Source: SAR116 cluster bacterium
Lineage (GTDB): Bacteria; Pseudomonadota; Alphaproteobacteria; Puniceispirillales; Puniceispirillaceae
Assembly: GCA_004213025.1 (NCBI GenBank)
Contig: SHBC01000067.1
Location: 1-6,145 of the forward strand
DNA: 6,145 nucleotides
Direction of reading: 5' to 3'
Of the stretch, positions 1 through 6,145 are shown piece by piece. Below the pieces are notes generated by a model. It saw only the letters and a program-made list of their open reading frames with translations, did not search any database and had not been told where the DNA came from. The number at the start of each line of letters is the position of its first letter. Within the stretch, counting starts at the first letter, position 1. A program made the position numbers and the translations under genes.

Positions 1-578
1 TTGCGGTGCATCCAGGCCGCCCAGAGCCGGCCCGTCTCCTGATCCTCGGTATATTCGGTGGTCCGGAAACCCATGTCATTATAAAAGGCGACGCTGTCAT
101 CGACATGCGGCGAGAAGCAGTTGAAATGATCGATCCGCAACGGCTTTACGCCCTTATAGAGGGCATATTGTTGATGCAAGGTCGGCAGGAGCTGCATCTC
201 GAAATAGAATTCGAGCGGAATGCCATGCGGATCACGAACGCGCAGCGTGCGACCCTGAAACGGGTGCTCGACCCACTCCACAGCAAGCCCCTTTCCGATA
301 AAATGCGCGGCGGCGCGGTCGACATCCTCTTCCGAGAACAGCCGGAAGGCCAGATAGCTGCAGCTTGGCTCCGCACCGCGGCGCAGCACCAGGCAATGAT
401 GGCCGCGTTCCTCCATCGCCCGCAGGCAGATGATCTCGGAATCCTCGAAACTGACCTGCAACCCCAGCGTATCGGCATAGAAGGCGCGGCTTGCGGCAAG
501 GTCGGTGACAATCAGTTCGGCATGCGAGACGCGAATGATGTTGAAATCCGGGTAGAGATTTGGCGCGGGAACCGGCAT
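1..578 (-). CDS. hpaD: 3,4-dihydroxyphenylacetate (homoprotocatechuate) 2,3-dioxygenase, 5' part only
   Basis: This cytoplasmic type I extradiol dioxygenase opens the ring of homoprotocatechuate to 5-carboxymethyl-2-hydroxymuconic semialdehyde, using Fe(II) or Mn(II). The 192 visible residues hold the N-terminal vicinal-oxygen-chelate (VOC) module (about 16-128) and the start of the second, metal-binding module. The motif RIDHFN places H151 where the Brevibacterium/Arthrobacter-type enzymes have their first metal-ligand histidine; the second histidine and the glutamate ligand lie beyond the left edge. The family is usually somewhat over 300 residues, so about 60% is present. The ATG at 578 is chosen because AGGAG precedes it by 4 nt, and part of that site overlaps the hpaE stop codon. 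The gap to hpaE is 9 nt, so the two genes are almost certainly co-transcribed. Recognition is from memory of family sequences. The VOC assignment is very firm; the exact substrate rests on similarity plus the hpaE/hpaF neighbours. Confidence 0.9.
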   Translation of the reverse strand, partial: MPVPAPNLYPDFNIIRVSHAELIVTDLAASRAFYADTLGLQVSFEDSEIICLRAMEERGHHCLVLRRGAEPSCSYLAFRLFSEEDVDRAAAHFIGKGLAVEWVEHPFQGRTLRVRDPHGIPLEFYFEMQLLPTLHQQYALYKGVKPLRIDHFNCFSPHVDDSVAFYNDMGFRTTEYTEDQETGRLWAAWMHR

Positions 579-587
579 GGCGCGCTC

Positions 588-2123
<1,536 letters not shown>

Positions 2124-2138
2124 GACCGCTCCAAAAGT

Positions 2139-2166
2139 TTGACTTTGATCTCAACTGTGATTTAAT
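2139..2166 (+). promoter_or_regulatory. Candidate promoter for hpaF-hpaR
   Basis: A -35-like TTGACT (2139-2144) and a -10-like TTTAAT (2161-2166) are separated by 16 nt, matching the sigma-70 consensus at 5 of 6 positions each. The implied start near 2173 gives a leader of about 65 nt to the hpaF ATG. The 16-bp inverted repeat at 2156-2171 covers the -10. An alternative for the same arm is a -10-like AATGAT at 2193-2198, which would place that inverted repeat about 41.5 bp upstream of the start, as in an activated promoter. This is pattern matching only. Confidence 0.42.
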
Positions 2167-2171
2167 TCACA
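2156..2171. promoter_or_regulatory. 16-bp inverted repeat, candidate operator of the hpaE/hpaF divergent region
   Basis: The sequence TGTGA-TTTAAT-TCACA has perfect 5-bp arms, and only the pair at positions 6 and 11 is not complementary. The arms equal the E. coli CRP consensus half-sites (TGTGA-N6-TCACA). The E. coli hpa meta operon is known to involve both HpaR and cAMP-CRP, so a CRP/FNR-family protein and HpaR are both candidates. It lies over the proposed hpaF -10 and just downstream of the proposed hpaE start, where binding would repress both. Which protein binds is not shown by the sequence. Confidence 0.5.
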
Positions 2172-2177
2172 TGTTAA

Positions 2178-2198
2178 GTAAATGATCCCGTAAATGAT
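2178..2198. repeat. Two direct copies of GTAAATGAT, period 12 bp
   Basis: GTAAATGAT occurs at 2178-2186 and again, perfectly, at 2190-2198, with CCC between. The pair lies in the hpaE-hpaF control region, next to the inverted repeat and over the proposed hpaE -10. It could be a second binding site for a regulator or a chance duplication; length and spacing alone do not decide. Confidence 0.6.
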
Positions 2199-2210
2199 TT
2201 GGCGAGTCAA
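2182..2210 (-). promoter_or_regulatory. Candidate promoter for hpaE-hpaD
   Basis: Read leftward, TTGACT (2210-2205) and a weaker -10-like GATCAT (2187-2182) are 17 nt apart. The implied start is near 2175, giving a leader of about 50 nt before the hpaE ATG at 2123. This promoter faces the proposed hpaF promoter, with nearly coincident start points, so two polymerases could hardly sit there together. The -10 overlaps the first copy of a 9-bp direct repeat. The -10 matches only 4 of 6 positions. Confidence 0.35.
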
Positions 2211-2237
2211 TAGCCTCCGCGACACAGGAACCACCCC

Positions 2238-2642
2238 ATGGCCCATCTGAGCTTTGAATATTCCGCCAATCTTGAAGCCGATATGGATTTGCAGGAGTTC
2301 TGCGGGCATCTGCGCGATGCGATGACCGGATCGGGCATCTTTCCGCTTGGCGGCATTCGCGTTCGCGGCACGAGGGTTGATGTCAGCGCGGTTGCCAGCG
2401 GCGAGGATGAGCTTGCCTTTATCGACATAACACTTCGCATGGGCATGGGGCGTGATGAGGATGTCAGGGTGGCGGTGACCGAGACGATCTATGCGGCGGC
2501 CGAAGCATGGCTGGGGCCGCGGGTTGGCGAGCGCCCGTTCGCCCTGTCGCTTGAGGTCATGGAGATCGAGTCCCGCTTTTCGGAAAAGCGGTTCAACACC
2601 ATCCACAATTTCCTGAAGGCAGGCGAGGCAAAGGGTGACTGA
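2238..2642 (+). CDS. hpaF: 5-carboxymethyl-2-hydroxymuconate delta-isomerase (CHMI), lacking the usual Pro1
   Basis: CHMI is a small, typically trimeric member of the tautomerase superfamily. It isomerises CHM, the HpaE product, to the oxo form that the HpaG decarboxylase uses. The 134-residue protein aligns without gaps to my recollection of E. coli HpaF through residue 72. Matching segments are GIFPLGGIR (33-41), FIDITLRMGMGR (61-72) and a C-terminal FNTIHNFLK. R41 and R72 correspond to conserved active-site-region arginines. The odd point is the N terminus: it reads MAHL where the family has MPH, so the catalytic proline exposed after Met removal would be alanine (codon GCC at 2241-2243). 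The start is supported by AGGA 8 nt upstream and by the alignment; no other in-frame start would give a proline. The gene overlaps hpaR by 8 bp and is divergent from hpaE. Family assignment is firm, full activity less certain. Confidence 0.88.
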   Translation: MAHLSFEYSANLEADMDLQEFCGHLRDAMTGSGIFPLGGIRVRGTRVDVSAVASGEDELAFIDITLRMGMGRDEDVRVAVTETIYAAAEAWLGPRVGERPFALSLEVMEIESRFSEKRFNTIHNFLKAGEAKGD

Positions 2643-3105
2643 GGCACCGCGCTATGATGATTCGCTGACCATTGCGCTTTTGCGGGCGCGGGACGCCGTC
2701 ACGGCACAGTTTCGCGATCATGTTGGTGAGGCCGGACTCACATTGCAGCAATGGCGGGTGATCAGGGCGCTTGCCGGCGGCGCCGCTCTTGACACCACGA
2801 CCCTCGCGAAAAGTTGCGTCATCCTGGCGCCGTCACTGACGCGCATTGTGCGCCATCTTGGTGATCTGGGGCTGGTTGAACAGGTGCCATCGCGCGACCG
2901 GCGGCAGCGGGTGATCAAACTGACGCCACAAGGCGAGGCGTTGTTCACCGATATCTGGCAGGTGTCCCAGCGCAAATACGCCGCCATCGAGGATGCCTTT
3001 GGCAGCGAGGAGCTTCACGATCTTGTGGTCAGCCTGAACAGGCTTCGCGCCTGTCTCGAGATCGAGACCAAGACAGAGGACAGGGTCGGAGACGGCGGCG
3101 GCTAG
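2635..3105 (+). CDS. hpaR: MarR-family regulator of homoprotocatechuate degradation
   Basis: HpaR/HpcR proteins are dimeric winged-helix repressors of hpa meta-cleavage genes; in E. coli, repression is relieved by 4-hydroxyphenylacetate-type aromatic acids. The 156 residues show the subfamily signature near the N terminus (DDSLTIALLRARDA, about 8-21) and GLTLQQWRVIRALA (34-47). The recognition-helix region follows at about 63-79 and a wing containing SRDRRQR at 86-92. The C-terminal helices for dimerisation end in a polar tail with GDGGG. The start is GTG at 2635, with GAGG 6 nt upstream inside hpaF; it overlaps the end of hpaF by 8 bp, suggesting translational coupling. Lying on the hpaF transcript, the regulator would control its own level if it acts in the hpaE-hpaF gap, which is an inference. 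The stop codon overlaps that of the convergent epimerase. A generic MarR protein is the alternative, but the N-terminal match and context favour HpaR. Confidence 0.88.
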   Translation: MTEAPRYDDSLTIALLRARDAVTAQFRDHVGEAGLTLQQWRVIRALAGGAALDTTTLAKSCVILAPSLTRIVRHLGDLGLVEQVPSRDRRQRVIKLTPQGEALFTDIWQVSQRKYAAIEDAFGSEELHDLVVSLNRLRACLEIETKTEDRVGDGGG

Positions 3106-4115
3106 TCGTTTTTGCCGTGATAGGCCAGATACCATTCGGCAAAGCGCTTCACACCATCGCGCACATCGGTATCAGGCGCGAAGCCGACCCATTTGGCCAG
3201 TTCCGAGGTGTCGGCATTCGTCATCGGCACGTCGCCGGGCTGCATCGGCATCATGTTCTTCTTCGCGGTGAGGCCAAGCGCCGATTCCAGCGCACCTATA
3301 TAGTCCATCAACGGCACCGGATTGCCATTGCCGATGTTGAACACCCGGAACGGTGCATGTGAGGAGTGCGGGTCGGGCATCTTCGGATCGAAGTCCGGGT
3401 TCGGCGTGGCTGTCTTGTCAAGCACCCGGATCACACCCTCGACAATGTCATCGATATAGGTGAAGTCGCGCACCATCTCGCCATTATTATAGACGTCGAT
3501 GGCCTCGCCCCTCAGCATGGCGCTGGCGAATTTGAAAAGCGCCATGTCGGGCCGGTTCCACGGACCGTAGACAGTGAAGAACCGCAGGCCTGTTGTCGGC
3601 AGGTCGAACAGATGGCTGTAGGTATGCGCCATCAACTCATTCGCCTTCTTTGTCGCCGCATAGAGCGAGACGGGATGATCGACGCTGTGATGCTCGCTGA
3701 ACGGCGCCACCTCATTGCCGCCATAGACCGAGGATGAACTGGCATAGACAAGATGTTCGACGCCGTTATGCCGGCACCCCTCCAGAATATTCATGAAGCC
3801 GGCAAGGTTGGCATCGACATAGGCATGTGGATTGTCGATCGAGTAGCGCACACCGGCCTGCGCCGCGAGATGGATCACGCGATCCGGTGTCTCCCGCGCA
3901 AAGAGGTCTGCCATTGCATCCCGATCCTCAATCGAGATTACATGGTTTGTGAAGGCCGGGTGGCCTGCAATCCGCGCCAGACGGCTTTTCTTTAGCGATA
4001 CCTCGTAATAATCATTCAGATTATCGATCCCGATGACGCTGTCACCGCGCGCCAGCAACCGTTCTACACAGTGCATGCCGATAAAGCCGGCAGCACCTGT
4101 TACCAGAACCTTCAT
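3102..4115 (-). CDS. NAD-dependent epimerase, UDP-glucuronate 4-epimerase type
   Basis: This extended short-chain dehydrogenase/reductase most resembles soluble bacterial UDP-glucuronate 4-epimerases (LpsL/WbnF-like), which make UDP-galacturonate for lipopolysaccharide or capsule. The 337 residues, normal for the family, show the NAD-binding TGAAGFIG (6-13), an acidic residue after the second strand (D31 in GIDNLNDYY), a serine cluster ASSSSVYG (125-132), catalytic Y152 and K156 in YAATKK, and RFFTVYGPWNRPDM (178-191). MQPGDVPMTNAD (291-302) is a typical motif of the UDP-glucuronate epimerase group. It lies 37 bp downstream of the hydrolase gene in the same direction and may share its transcript. 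Its own ribosome site is weak: AAGG about 11 nt before the ATG at 4115. No glycosyltransferase or polysaccharide gene is in view, and nothing ties it to aromatic catabolism. Fold and cofactor are near certain; the exact sugar is likely but unproven, dTDP-glucose dehydratase or GalE being less fitting. Confidence 0.85.
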   Translation of the reverse strand: MKVLVTGAAGFIGMHCVERLLARGDSVIGIDNLNDYYEVSLKKSRLARIAGHPAFTNHVISIEDRDAMADLFARETPDRVIHLAAQAGVRYSIDNPHAYVDANLAGFMNILEGCRHNGVEHLVYASSSSVYGGNEVAPFSEHHSVDHPVSLYAATKKANELMAHTYSHLFDLPTTGLRFFTVYGPWNRPDMALFKFASAMLRGEAIDVYNNGEMVRDFTYIDDIVEGVIRVLDKTATPNPDFDPKMPDPHSSHAPFRVFNIGNGNPVPLMDYIGALESALGLTAKKNMMPMQPGDVPMTNADTSELAKWVGFAPDTDVRDGVKRFAEWYLAYHGKND

Positions 4116-4152
4116 CGCTTATTAAACCTTCTCTCAGACTTCGGTGAACTTG

Positions 4153-5076
4153 TCACACCATACCACCGGGCTTGCCTCCATGATGGTAAGGAATGACCGA
4201 AATGTTACGACCGATCTGGATTGTCATCAGATCCTCGGCAACCAGAACCGTTCCATCATATTCGGTGGCAAGTTCCGTCATCACTTCATTGACCGATACC
4301 GGGTCGGGCTTCAGCAGCACAAGATGCGTCAGCAAGGCAAGCCGCGGCTTTGTCTGGGCGAACACCCGGCCAACCTCGGCCGGGGTGGCGTGATGGTCAA
4401 TCGCCACCTTTACCGCCGGATAGTTGGCAAGCACCTCGGGCCGGGCCGCGCCAACCTCATGAACGAAGACATCCGCCCCCTGCGCCTGCGCGATCAGGTT
4501 TTCATTATAGCGCGTATCGTGGCTGTGAACGAAGACATGCCCGCCATATTCAACCCTGAATCCATAGGCAAGGCGGATAAACTCACCATGATCGACCTTG
4601 ATGGCGCGGATCACCAGCCCGTCACAATCATAGACAACACCCTCGGCATATTCATGCGGGATGACCCGCATATGCTCGGGATCAATTTCACTGTCGGCAA
4701 CCCTGATCGCCCGGTCGGGACTGGTCGCCAGCCAGGCACCGTCGGCAATATCGTGGATACCAGGCGGGCCATAGACCTGCAGCGGCGCGTTGCGCCCGCC
4801 AAATTTCTGCGGGATGCTGCCGGTCATCGCCATGTCAAACAGCCCAGAATAATGGTCTGAATGGTAGTGCGAGATGATGATCGTATCGACGCAGCCAACC
4901 CCGAGACCGATCTGTGACAGGCGGATGGCCGTCCCGCGGCCACAATCGATCAGAACCCGCTGACCGCCGGCCTCGATCAGCGTTGATGTGCCAAAGGCGT
5001 TGATCTGCGGGTTGGGAATGCCAGTACCAAGAAGAGTAACCTTCAGCATGTCATCCTGAGAAGTCTTGTCTGTCAT
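4153..5076 (-). CDS. Metallo-beta-lactamase-fold hydrolase, RNase Z/AtsA-like, substrate unknown
   Basis: This predicted cytoplasmic metal-dependent hydrolase has the layout of RNase Z/arylsulfatase-like MBL proteins. Counting from the ATG at 5076, the metal motif is SHYHSDH (69-75, ligands H70, H72, D74, H75). It follows strand motifs LLGTG and LIDCGRGT. Further candidate ligands are H163 in DHGE, D187 in HSHDTR, H229 in HHATP and a late LTHL histidine (H251). PLQVYGPPG resembles the ElaC group, but other RNase Z hallmarks are not clear, so I do not call it tRNase Z. The segment before the bridging aspartate is HSHDTR rather than the usual SGDT. The ATG at 5076 is preferred because AGGG lies 6 nt upstream; an ATG at 5082 leaves no spacing. 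A third ATG at 5049 has AGGA 4 nt upstream and begins MLKVTLLGTG, also plausible. No signal peptide is evident. Role in this neighbourhood is unknown. Confidence 0.83.
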   Translation of the reverse strand: MTDKTSQDDMLKVTLLGTGIPNPQINAFGTSTLIEAGGQRVLIDCGRGTAIRLSQIGLGVGCVDTIIISHYHSDHYSGLFDMAMTGSIPQKFGGRNAPLQVYGPPGIHDIADGAWLATSPDRAIRVADSEIDPEHMRVIPHEYAEGVVYDCDGLVIRAIKVDHGEFIRLAYGFRVEYGGHVFVHSHDTRYNENLIAQAQGADVFVHEVGAARPEVLANYPAVKVAIDHHATPAEVGRVFAQTKPRLALLTHLVLLKPDPVSVNEVMTELATEYDGTVLVAEDLMTIQIGRNISVIPYHHGGKPGGMV

Positions 5077-5094
5077 AAGCATCCCTAATGCTCA

Positions 5095-5116
5095 ACGCCG
5101 ATCTGACGCCGATCTG
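5095..5116. repeat. Perfect tandem 11-bp repeat ACGCCGATCTG x2
   Basis: Two identical, abutting copies (5095-5105 and 5106-5116) lie just upstream of the hydrolase start, in the gap shared with the thiolase. The hexamer GCCGAT within them recurs at 5130-5135, 22 bp after the second copy, and inverted (ATCGGC) at 5144-5149. The 11- and 22-bp spacings keep the three direct copies on one face of the helix, which would suit cooperative binding of a regulator. No regulator is identified. Confidence 0.6.
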
Positions 5117-5128
5117 GCACCAATTTAG

Positions 5129-5141
5129 CGCCGATTCGGCG
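5129..5141. promoter_or_regulatory. 13-bp perfect palindrome in the hydrolase/thiolase gap
   Basis: CGCCGATTCGGCG has perfect 6-bp arms around a single central T. It is flanked on the left by the tandem 11-bp repeat and on the right by an inverted copy of its half-site core. It lies about 52 bp upstream of the hydrolase ATG and about 150 bp from the thiolase ATG. It is a candidate operator for the leftward gene. The single-base loop makes an RNA hairpin role unlikely. Confidence 0.4.
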
Positions 5142-5277
5142 GTATCGGCACAAGACAGCATGCCTGCCCCCGCCGCGCAAGCCCCGATCACCTTACACGG
5201 CACGAAGCGGCTTTTTTTGGTGGCGTCGCCAGCCACGCGCCGGTAATCATGCCACAATTGAAATAATTACAGTTAGT

Positions 5278-5283
5278 GAGGGG
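5278..5283 (+). promoter_or_regulatory. Ribosome binding site fixing the thiolase start
   Basis: GAGGGG lies 5 nt before the ATG at 5289, a near-ideal Shine-Dalgarno match. It supports this start, which also agrees with the family N terminus beginning two or three residues before VFVCDAVR. Confidence 0.7.
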
Positions 5284-5288
5284 CAATT

Positions 5289-6145
5289 ATGACCGAAGTT
5301 TTTGTCTGCGATGCCGTGCGCTCGCCAATAGGCCGGTTCGGTGGGGCCTTGTCCGGGGTGCGCGCGGATGATCTTGCCGCACACCCCCTCACCGCGCTGC
5401 AGGCACGCAATCCCGATCTGGACTGGTCGGCGGTGGATGAGGTGATCCTTGGCGCGGCAAACCAGGCCGGCGAGGACAACCGCAATCTGGCCCGGATGGC
5501 ATTGTTGCTGGCAGGCCTGCCGCAGAGCGTTCCCGGAATCACCGTCAACAGGCTGTGCGCCTCAGGCATGGAGGCAGTCATCGCCGCATCGCGGATGATC
5601 AAGGCCGGCGAAGGCGGGCTTGCGATCGCCGGCGGTTCGGAAAGCATGAGCCGCGCGCCCTTTGTGATGCCAAAGGCGGACAGCGCCTTTTCCCGCAAGG
5701 CTGAGATCTATGACACAACCATCGGCTGGCGGTTCGTGAACCGCCAGATGAAATCACTTTATGGCACCGATTCCATGCCCGAAACCGGCGAGAATGTTGC
5801 CGAGAGATGGAAGGTCAGCCGCGCCGACCAGGACGCCTTCGCACTGCGATCACAACAGAAGGCCGGTGCCGCGATGGCGAATGGCCGGCTTGCCGCTGAA
5901 ATCGCCCCGGTGGTAATCCCTCAGCGCAAGGGAGACCCGGTCACCGTCGACACCGATGAACATCCACGCCCGCAGACCACATTGGAGCAGCTTGCCAAGT
6001 TGCCAACACCGTTCCGCGAAGGCGGGAGCGTGACAGCCGGCAATGCCAGTGGAGTGAATGACGGCGCCGCCGCGATGATCATTGCCAGTTTGGAAGCAAT
6101 CCGCGCGCATGGACTGACCCCGCGGGCACGGATCGTGACGGCAGC
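5289..6145 (+). CDS. pcaF: 3-oxoadipyl-CoA thiolase, 5' part only
   Basis: This thiolase cleaves 3-oxoadipyl-CoA with CoA to succinyl-CoA and acetyl-CoA, the last step of the beta-ketoadipate and phenylacetyl-CoA routes. The first 285 residues are present; the family is about 400, so roughly 70%. Visible signatures are DAVRSPIGRFGGAL (8-21), the acyl-accepting nucleophile C90 in NRLCASGM, GGSESMSRAPF (115-125), and TAGNASGVNDGAA (249-261). The segment DTTIGWRFVN with YGTDSMPET (142-166) marks the PcaF/PaaJ subgroup rather than short-chain acetoacetyl-CoA thiolases. The C-terminal active-site His and second Cys lie beyond the window. The ATG at 5289 has a strong GAGGGG 5 nt upstream. It is divergent from the hydrolase gene across a gap of about 210 bp and starts a rightward unit of unknown extent. 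PcaF and PaaJ cannot be told apart here; pcaIJ or paa genes downstream would decide. Confidence 0.9.
   Translation, partial: MTEVFVCDAVRSPIGRFGGALSGVRADDLAAHPLTALQARNPDLDWSAVDEVILGAANQAGEDNRNLARMALLLAGLPQSVPGITVNRLCASGMEAVIAASRMIKAGEGGLAIAGGSESMSRAPFVMPKADSAFSRKAEIYDTTIGWRFVNRQMKSLYGTDSMPETGENVAERWKVSRADQDAFALRSQQKAGAAMANGRLAAEIAPVVIPQRKGDPVTVDTDEHPRPQTTLEQLAKLPTPFREGGSVTAGNASGVNDGAAAMIIASLEAIRAHGLTPRARIVTA

Larger units (their letters stand above)
5077..5288. other. Divergent intergenic region between hydrolase and thiolase
   Basis: This 212-bp gap must hold the promoters for the leftward hydrolase gene and the rightward thiolase gene. The left half carries the GCCGAT repeat cluster and palindrome. 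The right half has a run of seven T (5212-5218) with no stable stem before it. AT-rich sequence follows at 5255-5270, where AATAAT (5262-5267) is a possible thiolase -10 without a good -35. I see no convincing small gene here. Confidence 0.6.

Noticed and set aside
4144..4860. 238-residue rightward open frame opposite the MBL gene
   Set aside because: The leftward frame carries the HxHxDH metal motif and further ligands, so the rightward frame is a shadow.
5200..5236. Possible intrinsic terminator around the seven-T run
   Set aside because: No stable stem precedes the T run on the plus strand. The nearby GTGGC/GCCAC stem (5220-5236) follows it instead, and on the minus strand that stem is followed by A, not T. 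No gene ends here in either direction.
5051..5257. Short leftward open frame covering the hydrolase/thiolase gap
   Set aside because: It starts without a good ribosome site, overlaps the 5' end of the hydrolase in another frame, and has no recognisable features.

Overview
This window is a piece of a GC-rich proteobacterial chromosome. Protein character (HpaE, HpaR, thiolase and UDP-glucuronate epimerase subtypes) and compact packing suggest an alphaproteobacterium, but nothing in the sequence fixes the genus. No mobile element, RNA gene or CRISPR array is visible, and coding density is very high: six genes plus a seventh cut by the right edge.

Left half (1-3105): a homoprotocatechuate (3,4-dihydroxyphenylacetate) meta-cleavage module, split into two divergent arms. 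The leftward arm is hpaE (CHMS dehydrogenase) followed by hpaD (extradiol ring-cleavage dioxygenase, cut by the left edge). The rightward arm is hpaF (CHM delta-isomerase) overlapping hpaR (MarR-family regulator). HpaD opens the ring, HpaE oxidises the semialdehyde to CHM, and HpaF isomerises CHM; the later steps (HpaG, HpaH, HpaI) are not in view. The 114-bp gap between hpaE and hpaF holds candidate promoters for both arms. A 16-bp inverted repeat (TGTGA-N6-TCACA) lies where one bound protein could act on both, and an almost adjacent 9-bp direct repeat has a 12-bp period. HpaF has alanine where the family's catalytic N-terminal proline is expected.

Middle (3102-5076): two leftward genes unrelated to the pathway by sequence. 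They are an RNase Z/AtsA-like metallo-beta-lactamase-fold hydrolase of unknown substrate and, 37 bp downstream, a UDP-glucuronate 4-epimerase-type sugar-nucleotide epimerase. The epimerase ends tail to tail with hpaR, their stop codons sharing a CTAG.

Right end (5077-6145): a gap of about 210 bp carries spaced GCCGAT elements (11 and 22 bp apart) and a 13-bp palindrome. A rightward 3-oxoadipyl-CoA thiolase (PcaF/PaaJ type) follows and runs off the window. The neighbourhood therefore joins parts of two aromatic-acid routes: homoprotocatechuate meta-cleavage and the beta-ketoadipate/phenylacetyl-CoA end step. I see no clearly new biological system. The most useful leads are the split hpa control region, the HpaF active-site change and the unexplained hydrolase with its repeat-rich upstream region.
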